Origin: Prevotella sp.
GTDB lineage: Bacteria > Bacteroidota > Bacteroidia > Bacteroidales > Bacteroidaceae
Direction of reading: 5' to 3'
NCBI GenBank assembly: GCA_017619755.1
Contig: JAFZRU010000016.1
Span: forward strand, 1-64,000
DNA: 64,000 nucleotides
Made by a program: the position numbers and the translations under genes
In this document: positions 53,079 through 62,261 of the stretch, piece after piece
How positions within the stretch are numbered: the first letter of the stretch is position 1
Layout: each line of letters begins with the position of its first letter
Notes under the pieces: generated by a model
The model's database searches: none
Seen by the model: only the letters and a program-made list of their open reading frames with translations
Told to the model about the DNA's origin: nothing

Positions 53079-54029
53079 TTAGTTCCATTCTTTTAAACTT
53101 GACAAGGATTCAACAGATTCTTCGACATTATCAGGTAGTGAGTAGAAAAAATCCAATTCTGTGATTGCTTCAACTTCATCGACAGAGCAAACACTTTCTT
53201 TCATAGACTGGCTTGAGGAATCATTTTTATATAGAAAACCAATAGCTTTGGGAGTACCTTGCAAACATAAGACTACTTTAAAAAAAGCATCGGGTATTGC
53301 TATCCTCCCCTCTCCCAATGTCCTATAGATAGGGGCACTAAAGACTGGACCAGCAACGATATAGATGTCGCCATATTGATTAGCCCACTTTCGACATTTC
53401 TCCTCAAGTTTCTTCCATCCCCCGCCATTTAGTTTCTCATCCTGAGGACAGATATTAGTAAGCAAGAAAGACTGGTTGATGGCCGCCTTATCCCATTTGT
53501 TGTCACCAGCAGGACACATGTGACCATGCGACATATTATATTCTCTGGACCAATCTGATAATTGCTGGCGCGGTTCTTTAGCATCCATATCCACAAAGTA
53601 ACCATTCCTACAAGTTTCTGGTGTAACAACACCTATGCCATAAGCACTTCCATCATCTGTATAATATGGCACTCCCCTTCTTGGATATGGGCCATCGGTA
53701 TGTTCTCGTGTCAAGTGCCATGACACCCAGTTAGGGCATTTTGTATCTTTATTATATGAAACTATATATCCTTTTCTATAAAGTATTTGCTTTGTTTTAT
53801 CCTTTAATTCTCGTGGCATTTCTAATGCGGAATAGATATGAATTGAATTATTGTCTTCAATATGATTCAGTGCGGATACAGTCTTCGTTTCCTCCGTATT
53901 GTCATCATCAGACAGAAACATTGTCGTTTCATCATCGGTATCAATAGTATTGTTTCCTTGTCCTATAACAAATGCGACAATAAATAATATTATGAGAAAT
54001 GCAGACAAACTGATGATATACTTTTTCAT
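53079..54029 (-). CDS. membrane-anchored DNA/RNA non-specific endonuclease
   Basis: A 316-residue NUC1-type nuclease. An uncleaved-looking N-terminal helix (about 5-23, IISLSAFLIILFIVAFVIG) would place the rest outside the cytoplasm. The beta-beta-alpha-metal active site is MSHGHMCPAGDNKWD (166-180): H170 is the general base, in place of the usual DRGH the sequence reads SHGH. QSFLLTNICPQ with N192 supplies the Mg2+ ligand, then GGGWKKLE, and YIVAGPVF is the later family block. It is the last gene of the motor/cytoskeletal-NTPase cluster and overlaps the DUF4357 gene by 4 nt (ATGA), so translation is coupled. A periplasmic effector is the simplest reading. Confidence 0.88.
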   Translation of the reverse strand: MKKYIISLSAFLIILFIVAFVIGQGNNTIDTDDETTMFLSDDDNTEETKTVSALNHIEDNNSIHIYSALEMPRELKDKTKQILYRKGYIVSYNKDTKCPNWVSWHLTREHTDGPYPRRGVPYYTDDGSAYGIGVVTPETCRNGYFVDMDAKEPRQQLSDWSREYNMSHGHMCPAGDNKWDKAAINQSFLLTNICPQDEKLNGGGWKKLEEKCRKWANQYGDIYIVAGPVFSAPIYRTLGEGRIAIPDAFFKVVLCLQGTPKAIGFLYKNDSSSQSMKESVCSVDEVEAITELDFFYSLPDNVEESVESLSSLKEWN

Positions 54030-55126
54030 AATGAAAGTTCATACAATATACCCATAATGGTGTCTTTACCACTTTTAAGAGCAGAAAGGACTTTAGTGGA
54101 TGGGAATTGCAGCATTGCAACTACCTCAGCTATTCCTTTTTTTTTTAATTCCTCCTCAGATGAACTATTGAATATTTCTTTCAAAGTCCTTCCGTCTTTA
54201 TCTATCCATTCTTCCCATCCATTAGCACTCCTTCCTAAGACGTAAGAAGCCGCTTGACTTGGAGACTCACAAATGACATCCTTGAACTGTTTGAATGCGT
54301 CAATTATATGCTTACAATTTTTTATTATGGTATAACGGCGCATAATCTCGGAGGCGGAGTACTGGTATGATTTCGTTACCTCCAGAGACCATATACTTCC
54401 AGCCATTAAAATGAATTTCTTTGTTACCTTGTCGTAGTAGCCTTTGGCATCGCATACACCATCCTCTCGTATATAAACAATATGTTTCTCTTTGGACTGT
54501 GGAGATGTTTGCGACTGCTGCACTTGATCATTTTCGTCGCTATCGAATAGGTTTAGTTTCAGCTGTAGATTTGGCTCTACTAATTCCTTGTAATAGACTA
54601 ACAAACCTTTTTTACGGGCATCTAACCACTCATCCATTCCTGCTCTTTTCCCTAAGACAAAGGATGCAGCATCTTCTGGAGAATGGAAAAGCAGTGGAGT
54701 GAGGGTATATAGATTTGAGCCGTCCATTTTCCCCTTCCTTTCATACCCTTTAGGAACATAGCCTTGCACTTCATTTATGATATGACTATAAGGGAGTATG
54801 ACAAATCCTCTTGACTCTTTGACGTAAAATCCAGCAGAGTCACAAAAATCTGTCTGTCCTTTGCGAGAATGTTTAAGGTAAAAGATATGCTTACCGTTGT
54901 TCTTCTCTTTATCAATAACATCTTGTTTCTTGTAATCAACGTAAGATATAATCTTCACCTCACAGAAGGGAAGGTTATTTTTGTGATAGATAACCCGTGG
55001 ATGGTCAATGATGTATTGGCGAAAACTTTCATAGTCCTCGCTTTCTCCGAAAACGCTTTCTCGATGTGTAGGCGGAAATAACTTTTCGAATTCCTCATTG
55101 ATGTCTATTTTCGGTTTTTTGTCCAT
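54026..55126 (-). CDS. protein with two DUF4357 domains
   Basis: A 366-residue cytoplasmic protein. Two copies of the DUF4357 pattern are visible: strand region FYLKHSRKGQTDFCDSAGFY (82-101) with helix SPEDAASFVLGKRAGMDEW (149-167), and VYIREDGVCDAKGYY (217-231) with SPSQAASYVLGRSANGWEEW (288-307) followed by DGRTLKEIF. The second copy is closer to consensus. This domain is otherwise found at the C-terminus of restriction or GIY-YIG-type proteins and may bind nucleic acid; here it stands without a catalytic domain. Its ATG overlaps the ZorB-like stop by one base and its stop overlaps the nuclease start. Confidence 0.75.
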   Translation of the reverse strand: MDKKPKIDINEEFEKLFPPTHRESVFGESEDYESFRQYIIDHPRVIYHKNNLPFCEVKIISYVDYKKQDVIDKEKNNGKHIFYLKHSRKGQTDFCDSAGFYVKESRGFVILPYSHIINEVQGYVPKGYERKGKMDGSNLYTLTPLLFHSPEDAASFVLGKRAGMDEWLDARKKGLLVYYKELVEPNLQLKLNLFDSDENDQVQQSQTSPQSKEKHIVYIREDGVCDAKGYYDKVTKKFILMAGSIWSLEVTKSYQYSASEIMRRYTIIKNCKHIIDAFKQFKDVICESPSQAASYVLGRSANGWEEWIDKDGRTLKEIFNSSSEEELKKKGIAEVVAMLQFPSTKVLSALKSGKDTIMGILYELSL

Positions 55127-55887
55127 TATTTCCTTCCTTGCAGTTTCTCTATTTTTTCTTTTGTTACATCTATGTTCCCGATGACAGGAACAATATGAAT
55201 AAGAAAACGCTGGTTTTTGCTTTCCGCATCAATCCAAGTCATCATTTCTTCAGGTGTTTTAGGGGTTGCTTTAGGAGGTACGACACGCGGAACACCGTCT
55301 TCACCACTACCTGAAATAATTAATTCACATTTGGGAATAGAAGAGAGATCGATGCCATTCTCTTTCCAAAATTCGTTTAGGAATTGAGCACGCAGATAAG
55401 ATAGCGTATAATTATTGTGGTAGTCGTCAATGGCGTATCTAACTCTTGACGATTGTCCTTCTATTACAACCAAAAACTTGATATTATTTTTGTTAGAATC
55501 AGAATTTTCAAGTTTCTCAATCGTTTCCTTGACAATTCTTCCAGCTTGAATAATACTATCACGCTTATTATCAGCAGCCACCTTGTCCACTTGGTCAAGC
55601 TTCAACCTATCAATACGGTATTCTTTTTGTAGGTATTCTACATCGACAGTAAAAAGGTGCTTCAAAAATTGTTCATTATAGCCGAAATATTTTGTCTCGT
55701 CAATGGTGCTTACTGTAGAATAGACATTGATGATGTCTTCGTACTCGTTCACAAGAAGCTGTAGTTGCTGCTCCTTGATTTTGAAGCGACTGAATGACAC
55801 GGCAAAAAGGATGAGTGTTATGGCAAACAGCGTTGTCATAATGTCAACATAACTCGGCCAGAATGAGCCATTTTTCTTTCCGTCCAT
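55126..55887 (-). CDS. ZorB/MotB-like motor subunit with OmpA-like domain
   Basis: A 253-residue inner-membrane protein. A short cytoplasmic tail leads into SFWPSYVDIMTTLFAITLILFAV, the MotB/ZorB first helix with the ion-carrying Asp15. A coiled linker (35-130) precedes a periplasmic OmpA/MotB-like peptidoglycan-binding domain (about 136-234) with YTLSYLRAQFL (160-170) in the place of the usual LSxxRA helix and SGSGEDGVPR after it. Like MotB it should pair with the neighbouring MotA-like subunit and anchor to the cell wall. The ZorA-like gene ends 5 nt upstream. Confidence 0.87.
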   Translation of the reverse strand: MDGKKNGSFWPSYVDIMTTLFAITLILFAVSFSRFKIKEQQLQLLVNEYEDIINVYSTVSTIDETKYFGYNEQFLKHLFTVDVEYLQKEYRIDRLKLDQVDKVAADNKRDSIIQAGRIVKETIEKLENSDSNKNNIKFLVVIEGQSSRVRYAIDDYHNNYTLSYLRAQFLNEFWKENGIDLSSIPKCELIISGSGEDGVPRVVPPKATPKTPEEMMTWIDAESKNQRFLIHIVPVIGNIDVTKEKIEKLQGRK

Positions 55888-55892
55888 AGGTT

Positions 55893-57704
55893 TTAATTAC
55901 GTTTACCAAAAGTGAACCATCCACCTTTCTTCTGCTCTTCAGCTGGTTTCCCTTCAGATTTTGGTTCTTCGTCAAGTGCCGGATTAGAAGAGGACGCTGA
56001 TAGCTGAGAAGCATTCTGCCTTTCGGAAAGTATTCGTGTTACCTGTCTCCTAAGACTGTCTATATCAGCCTGAAGACGAATGTTTTCACCTTTGAGTTTC
56101 CTTACCTCTTCAGAGTTTGACGAGCCGCCACCAAAGATGCTACCGAAGCCACCCTTCGATTCCGTTATTTCAATCTTAGCGATTTCCGCCTGAATGTCAC
56201 GTAGTTTCTTACTGAGTTCGTCTGCTTTCACTGGGTCTTGTGTCAGACGTTTCAACTGCTCTACGACTTCATTTAACTTACGTAGATTCGTGAAGTCTTT
56301 ATGTATTTCCTCTACATTAAGGTGCATTTGCATTTGTTCTATAAACTGACCATGTTGCTTCTTGATTTCAGAGGTTTGTTCTCGAAGCATTTCTTCAAAG
56401 CCTGCAATCTGGCCAGCTATTGCCTCTTTATGACGGGAATTCATCTCATTGAGTACCTTCGTCTGCTCTTCGAAGACATCACTCAGTTTTCCATCCGCAA
56501 TCTCAAAGTATTTCAAAGCAATCTTGTCCTTTTTACGGATAGCATTCACCTGTTCGCGGATAGTTTCAACCACATCATTACCGAGAATTTGCCTGTTATT
56601 CAGACTTCCGCCGATACGGTTAACATTCTCTTCAAACGTCTTGATGCGTTCCAGGATTAGATTCACTCTAACAGCCACCTCACGTGGTATCTTCAAAGCA
56701 TCAGTGTATGAATTCTGAAGGTTGATAGCTTCCTGGGCGGCAGCCAGCATCATTCGACGAACCTCCTCAAATTTATCAAGTGACTTCGTGATACTAACGA
56801 AGTGTTCGGCTGCCTCGATATATTTATCCATACCGCGAACCATTTCACCACTTCTGAGCGTAGAGATGAGTTGCTGTTGCAAGTTGATGTTCTCATTAAT
56901 CTTGTCCATGTTCTTACCCATTGTGGATACGGCTGCAGCTACGGCAGTAACATTCTTCTCGAAGCTATTGCCAAAAGCCTTGGTACATTTGTCGAAAGTT
57001 GTTTGGAAGCGATTAATAACACCATCAAATGCAGGTTCAAAGCGGTCAACAGTTTCATGCAAGCGAGTGATGGCCAGTACCATACTCACGTCTAATGACG
57101 GCATCAGTTCAGTTTGGACAAAATCATAGAAGGCATTCTTGTCTTCCTCAATATTTTTGCGAGAATCGCCAGCCAGCGCATTGTTAATAGTTGTAAGGAA
57201 CAAACCAATTAAACTAGTGGACATTGACACAAGGACACCAAACAGAAGGTTCTTGATAGATTCATCTGTAATATCACCTGCACCATCAAAACCACCGATG
57301 AACATTGAAATACCCAAGAAAACACCTGCAAACGTGCCCATCAGCCCAAGATATGTAGGAAACGCCAGTTTCGCTACGGATTGGTCATATCGCATATTCA
57401 GTTTGCGTTCTACCTTGTTTTGGATAACCGCAAAATCTGTTGTTCCTTTTGTCTTCGCTACATAGTGGTTTATTTCAGCGATTAGCGTATTCAAGTCGGA
57501 ACCTGAAGCTCCAACTAGTTTTAATTGCGTAATATCTTCTCCATTTATGACAGTGTTATAAGTGGCATATTCTTCGTTTTTAGCGAAGAAATTATTGAAG
57601 AGATTACGATACTTTCTGGTTTCGGCAAAAAACTTTATCTGGAAGAAGATAAAGATTATAAAGACGATAACAGAAATGAATATAGTACTATAGAAAGTAT
57701 TCAT
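55893..57704 (-). CDS. ZorA/MotA/ExbB-like channel subunit with long coiled-coil tail
   Basis: A 603-residue protein. Three membrane helices are visible: about 5-27, 114-138 (FPTYLGLMGTFAGVFLGISM, the MotA/TolQ/ExbB core) and 152-175 (NLLFGVLVSMSTSLIGLFLTT). Then some 400 residues of charged, mostly helical sequence (residues 190-560) form a long cytoplasmic tail, and a Pro/Lys-rich end follows. A long tail of this kind is the hallmark of ZorA in Zorya defence and is absent from MotA. Two nt after the ATPase stop; 5 nt before the MotB-like gene. Confidence 0.87.
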   Translation of the reverse strand: MNTFYSTIFISVIVFIIFIFFQIKFFAETRKYRNLFNNFFAKNEEYATYNTVINGEDITQLKLVGASGSDLNTLIAEINHYVAKTKGTTDFAVIQNKVERKLNMRYDQSVAKLAFPTYLGLMGTFAGVFLGISMFIGGFDGAGDITDESIKNLLFGVLVSMSTSLIGLFLTTINNALAGDSRKNIEEDKNAFYDFVQTELMPSLDVSMVLAITRLHETVDRFEPAFDGVINRFQTTFDKCTKAFGNSFEKNVTAVAAAVSTMGKNMDKINENINLQQQLISTLRSGEMVRGMDKYIEAAEHFVSITKSLDKFEEVRRMMLAAAQEAINLQNSYTDALKIPREVAVRVNLILERIKTFEENVNRIGGSLNNRQILGNDVVETIREQVNAIRKKDKIALKYFEIADGKLSDVFEEQTKVLNEMNSRHKEAIAGQIAGFEEMLREQTSEIKKQHGQFIEQMQMHLNVEEIHKDFTNLRKLNEVVEQLKRLTQDPVKADELSKKLRDIQAEIAKIEITESKGGFGSIFGGGSSNSEEVRKLKGENIRLQADIDSLRRQVTRILSERQNASQLSASSSNPALDEEPKSEGKPAEEQKKGGWFTFGKRN

Positions 57705-57706
57705 AT

Positions 57707-59986
57707 TCAGATTTTTGTCATATTAAATATTTTGTTGATGACTGGCAGGAAAAAAATGGAACCCTTATATGGTACTTCATCTGCATATTTTTCTTTCACT
57801 TGCGTTTTGTAGTACGTAGACAATGGTGTTCCCATATCCTCCTCGGCAGCTGTGACATATTTGGCTGTATTGGCCATACTGTCGATGATGCTTTGTCGTT
57901 TTAACATATTTAGTACTTCTTTATAAAGCGCTGCCAAATCTTTGTACTTCGCAATAAGTGCCGACTTCAGAACCTCAAAGTTCGTGTTTATATCACCAAC
58001 TTTTTCATATTCTTTTGACTTGTCACCTTGATAAACAACTTCGCAGACTGCATCAGCATTGGGGTCGCGATACAAACCACCGTAGCATGTAGATTCCTTT
58101 CTCTCTTCAGGCAGTTTGATATTCACATTATGCTCGCCGCCATAAATATGTTTAAAAACCAAATCAATGATCTTCTTCAGTGCAGATTCTTCAGACGAAA
58201 TAAAGCTATCTATGTATTTACTACCATTACCACTGAACACGATAGTCTTAGGTGCTGTTAATCCATTCTCTTTGTACATAGAAGCCATATAGAAGAGGAT
58301 GGAGGTGAGGTGATAGATAAATACCGGTTTGAAATCATTGCTCAAAAAACGCCTTATCTGACAGTGCTTCTCATTAGTTAGCCAGAAATTGATGATGTCT
58401 TTCGTCTTCATAGAATCTACATGTTTGAAGCACTCATTGAGGTCTTCAAGATCTTGACGATTGAAACGAAGGTTGTCAACATATTTGAGGTAGATACCAT
58501 TCTCCTTGACATTTGCAAAGTCATTGAAACCATTTTCCCAAAGAACATCACATCCGAAGTGAACGGAGTTCGCCATCTGAGGTATGTTGTCTTTGAAGTA
58601 CACAAAGTCAGTAGAACCACCACCAATATCGATGACAGTTACCGCATCGGAATCTGCAATGTAGTCCATCTTCTTGTAGTAGTAATATGGGGCCTCCGAC
58701 TCAGAGAATCGACGAATCTGTGTGTTAGGTATGAACAGAATGTTTGTTGGCTCACTATTCCAAATACGCTGGTAGATTTCTCTTGTTTGACCCATAAAAC
58801 TTAATGGGCTGAACCAAACAAGGTGAGTGCGGTCAAGGTCGCCATCCCTTTGAAGGATGTCGCACTTGATGATGAACAGCAGTTCTCGCACAAAAACGCG
58901 AAGCATATCTTCGTCTTTGTCCCATTTGATGTCAGTCATCACATCCTGATCATCATTTGCCATAATCTTCTCATAGAAAAAAGCAATGTTATGATTATCA
59001 AATAGTTTAGGCTCCTTTGATTTGTCATGGATGCCGCAGAGTGCGGTGCGAATAGGAAACTTATAGTCTGTGCCGTCAATGAGTGCTGGAACAAATTCTG
59101 TCTTAATTTTGTTCTTTGCCTTTGGAAAGATAGAATCTTCTATACGGCGAGTATATGAATATTGTCTATCTTCAGGAACTTCATGCATAAAGCTGACCAT
59201 CGGGCGGTCCATCTTAAACAGTTCTGGTTTCTTGCTCAAATCGGGCTTGCCATCACTTTCGTTCTTGCAACGAGATATAAAGGTATTAGAAGTACCTAGG
59301 TCGATGGCATAAGTGAATGTCACATTTGTAGCCTTACTTTTCTGCCATTTCGGTATCAGCAAGCCGGAGTCATTCAAAATCTTTACTTCAAGGAAATTGA
59401 ATGACGTGTTGAACAGCTCATAGAATTTCGTTCCGCTTTCTTCTTCGTTAGTCTTTTGTTGAGAGCGGATAACAGCGGGTTCAACACCGAACTGCGCATC
59501 TTGCTCAGGCAAGACTTCTTTAATGGGAATCAAACTCGTACCATTCTTCTTGAAGAACGATAGAGAAATCCCATCAATGTTAAAGATGGGCGCTTCTGGG
59601 TCTTCGTCTGCTCCAACCACCAAAATTTTAAAATAGTTATTCTCCTGTTCTTTATGTGAGAGGATATTGGGAAAGATTCCTAAATCGAAACTGATGCTTG
59701 CAGCCTGAAGGTCAATAATTCGTCCTTGACCCAAAATAGGATCCTTGGAATACTCCTTCATATAATCTTTACCATTGTAGTGAAGGAAAACCTTAACTGA
59801 ATTCTTTCCAATATGTGCATCCGAAGCAATTTCCGTCCCATCAAAGAGCGACATCACATCTGGTTTGAATGGAAGCAAGTAGTCGTAATCACGATTCTTG
59901 CTGTCATTCTGATATTTCATACCAGCAAAATTTTCATTAGAGATACGGTATGGAACACGTATCATAGTATCTGTAAAGAAACTCAT
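57707..59986 (-). CDS. actin/Hsp70-fold ATPase
   Basis: A 759-residue protein with a 220-residue N-terminal domain of unknown fold and then an actin/Hsp70 nucleotide-binding domain. All three nucleotide motifs are present: phosphate-1 FTYAIDLGTSNTFISR (D229), phosphate-2 VTVIDIGGGSTDFVYF (453-465) and adenosine FSGNGSKYID (584-593). No Hsp70 substrate domain is visible; the C-terminal 120 residues are helical. It may polymerise like ParM/MreB or act as a switch for its neighbours. The gene follows the unknown 272-residue protein by 57 nt and precedes the ZorA-like gene by 2 nt. Confidence 0.88.
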   Translation of the reverse strand: MSFFTDTMIRVPYRISNENFAGMKYQNDSKNRDYDYLLPFKPDVMSLFDGTEIASDAHIGKNSVKVFLHYNGKDYMKEYSKDPILGQGRIIDLQAASISFDLGIFPNILSHKEQENNYFKILVVGADEDPEAPIFNIDGISLSFFKKNGTSLIPIKEVLPEQDAQFGVEPAVIRSQQKTNEEESGTKFYELFNTSFNFLEVKILNDSGLLIPKWQKSKATNVTFTYAIDLGTSNTFISRCKNESDGKPDLSKKPELFKMDRPMVSFMHEVPEDRQYSYTRRIEDSIFPKAKNKIKTEFVPALIDGTDYKFPIRTALCGIHDKSKEPKLFDNHNIAFFYEKIMANDDQDVMTDIKWDKDEDMLRVFVRELLFIIKCDILQRDGDLDRTHLVWFSPLSFMGQTREIYQRIWNSEPTNILFIPNTQIRRFSESEAPYYYYKKMDYIADSDAVTVIDIGGGSTDFVYFKDNIPQMANSVHFGCDVLWENGFNDFANVKENGIYLKYVDNLRFNRQDLEDLNECFKHVDSMKTKDIINFWLTNEKHCQIRRFLSNDFKPVFIYHLTSILFYMASMYKENGLTAPKTIVFSGNGSKYIDSFISSEESALKKIIDLVFKHIYGGEHNVNIKLPEERKESTCYGGLYRDPNADAVCEVVYQGDKSKEYEKVGDINTNFEVLKSALIAKYKDLAALYKEVLNMLKRQSIIDSMANTAKYVTAAEEDMGTPLSTYYKTQVKEKYADEVPYKGSIFFLPVINKIFNMTKI

Positions 59987-60043
59987 TATGTCAACTTCAT
60001 CAGAAGATTTTAGTTTAAGACCATTGACAATGAGACTATCGTT

Positions 60044-60862
60044 TTAATCCGTCTTAACATCAATAAGTTTCAATTTGTAATCGTTTCGGATGTCTGGGTC
60101 ATTTCTAAAACTGCGAATATATTCCTTTATAGCTTTATACCGCCCATCTATCTCATCAGAGCCGAAGAGTTCATTGTACATATAGTTTTTGAAATCCGCA
60201 TCACGTTGTTCAAACATTTTTACGTCTCTGAAATATTCGCCACCTGATTTTCTGCGAATGTGCAAAGAATCGTATTGAATCCCTGCGAACTTAATTCGAG
60301 AACTCCCATCCTGTTTGATCATGGCTTTATCCATATCTGGAGGAGTAACGAAACCTGTAATAGGGGAACTACATGCAAGCAGTTTTTCCTTACCATCCTC
60401 AGTAAAGATGAGGAAATATAATTTACCCTCTTCTATGTCCGACTTGTAATATTCGTTGACGGAATTATACAAGATAGGCATTTTTTTCTTAATGTGTTCG
60501 ATATTTTCCTCCTTTGACCATTCCCGAAGTTCTACTTTCTCTCCGTTTCTCCATGTGTTATTCCTATGGAAGGTGAGATTAAACAACATCTCGTAAACAT
60601 CAAGAATGTCAGAAACCATCTGACGATAAGCAAACCCTGCTTCCTTTTTGCTGTTTACATGGTCCTCCGTGGTCCTTCGGAATGCTTCACGTGCGACAAA
60701 GAAACGTGCAAATGGCGTCGGGAGAGAATTGAGTGCACCACTATTATCTGTTTTCTGCTCCATAACATCATCCAGATGCTCAGCAGTCAACGCAATATCT
60801 TCTGCTACCCAGGAGGTAGTTGGAGTACCTCTGTCAACAATACTTAAATCTATACGTGCCAT
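60044..60862 (-). CDS. unknown protein of the motor/NTPase cluster
   Basis: A 272-residue soluble protein I do not recognise. It has no signal or membrane segment, is rich in charged residues, and reads as a helical N-terminal half (AREAFRRTTEDHVNSKKEAGFAYRQMVSDILDVYEM) and a mixed C-terminal half. It starts one nt after the tubulin-like gene's stop. A structural or adaptor role between the two NTPases is possible but unproven. Confidence 0.8.
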   Translation of the reverse strand: MARIDLSIVDRGTPTTSWVAEDIALTAEHLDDVMEQKTDNSGALNSLPTPFARFFVAREAFRRTTEDHVNSKKEAGFAYRQMVSDILDVYEMLFNLTFHRNNTWRNGEKVELREWSKEENIEHIKKKMPILYNSVNEYYKSDIEEGKLYFLIFTEDGKEKLLACSSPITGFVTPPDMDKAMIKQDGSSRIKFAGIQYDSLHIRRKSGGEYFRDVKMFEQRDADFKNYMYNELFGSDEIDGRYKAIKEYIRSFRNDPDIRNDYKLKLIDVKTD

Positions 60863-60863
60863 A

Positions 60864-62255
60864 TTATTTCAGAATTTTCTTTGTATAATAGTTGATTGCC
60901 TCATACGCAAATTGTAGGAAAAACCTGAATTTGTTGTCATGATTACGTTCCTTATTATTATTACTTGCTTGAATCATTTTCAACAAGTAATAAGAATCAT
61001 CTTTCGCATCAAGAGATACGTTCTTTACCCATCCTTCCATCTTCCTTGGATTATCAGTGTTCAACGGCGCAAAAGCACGTTTGTTAGTAGAAAGTTCTTT
61101 ATACCAATTGTCATATATCTCTGTAAAATTTTTAAGTGCCACAAAAGATGCATCTTTATAAAAAGTTTCATTGAATCCCCTATTTTTCGACAAAGGGAAG
61201 TATTCTTCTTTGGGAAGAATATCAATAAGTGCGCTTAGCAACTTATAGTCAGCAACACTTTTTACAATTTCTTTATATCCGTCACCGAGTGAAGCTAAAT
61301 CCATGGAAGACTTTGAATCCTCAATAGCTCTGGTTAAAAACTGCTGTTTCTCGGGCTTTTCTCGCTGCAAAAAGTCAAATAAAGCAGAAGCCGCAACCAA
61401 TTCTATAAAATGAGCCTTGTCATCCTGCTTCTTTTCATCATTATCATACACTTGCATCAATGATGTTTCTCCTGCATAGTATAGATAATCGGAATGTATG
61501 GTCTTCTCATAATATGCAAGTGCGGCTTTAGTCTTTGTATAGAAGTTAGCAGAATCTATATCGCTTCCAGTTGTGGTCGGGTCTTTTAGACCATAATATG
61601 GTAGAACAGTAACAGCACCCATAAGAGCATTTTTGACAGCAGGCTGAGATTCAGCTCCTCTAATTTTCTTCTCAAGGAGAGGGAATCCAGAGGCTCCTGT
61701 TCCTCCAAAAATCGAACTGATTATAAAAATTCTGTCATCTTTCTCGCAATGTTGCTTGAAAGCTTTAAACCAATCAGCACCCTCTATCATTTCTCCTAAA
61801 ACAACTGTTCCAACATTTGGATTGCCTTTGAACCCAACAGACAATGGGCTGTCAAGGTTTTTGGTGGAAAACAGAGTTTGAACAAAATAATTGTTTATGT
61901 CATCAACAGCAAGGTTTGCTTCGCTAATATATGAACGAAATTTTACTTTACTCCCTGAAGACTGTTGTGTGTCATTGACTTGGTCATTCAAATCATTGAT
62001 TGTCGCAATTTCAGAATTGAAGAAACCATCAAGATGATTAAGAGAGCCATCATTTGTTGATTTCTTGTATATACTTTGATAACTTGCAAGTAAAGTATGC
62101 AAATTTTTCTTTTCCTCCAAATCCAAGTGTGGGTCAAGAATAACAGGTACAACAGCATAACCATTCGTATCCATACCACTAGCCATAAGCATTGTGATGC
62201 TTTTCATCACACGAATGCCTGTTCCTCCTATGCAAAAAACAAATACTTTTTTCAT
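60864..62255 (-). CDS. tubulin/FtsZ-like GTPase
   Basis: A 463-residue protein with a tubulin-type nucleotide fold. It opens KVFVFCIGGTGIRVMKSI (residues 3-20), a Gly-rich Rossmann turn, and carries the tubulin signature as IFGGTGASGFPLLEKKI (GGTGASG at 184-190). The C-terminal half is helical and diverges from FtsZ. The pattern fits the group of bacterial tubulin-like proteins of unknown function rather than FtsZ or TubZ. Placed 6 nt after the three-helix membrane protein gene. Confidence 0.82.
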   Translation of the reverse strand: MKKVFVFCIGGTGIRVMKSITMLMASGMDTNGYAVVPVILDPHLDLEEKKNLHTLLASYQSIYKKSTNDGSLNHLDGFFNSEIATINDLNDQVNDTQQSSGSKVKFRSYISEANLAVDDINNYFVQTLFSTKNLDSPLSVGFKGNPNVGTVVLGEMIEGADWFKAFKQHCEKDDRIFIISSIFGGTGASGFPLLEKKIRGAESQPAVKNALMGAVTVLPYYGLKDPTTTGSDIDSANFYTKTKAALAYYEKTIHSDYLYYAGETSLMQVYDNDEKKQDDKAHFIELVAASALFDFLQREKPEKQQFLTRAIEDSKSSMDLASLGDGYKEIVKSVADYKLLSALIDILPKEEYFPLSKNRGFNETFYKDASFVALKNFTEIYDNWYKELSTNKRAFAPLNTDNPRKMEGWVKNVSLDAKDDSYYLLKMIQASNNNKERNHDNKFRFFLQFAYEAINYYTKKILK

Positions 62256-62261
62256 TGCGGA

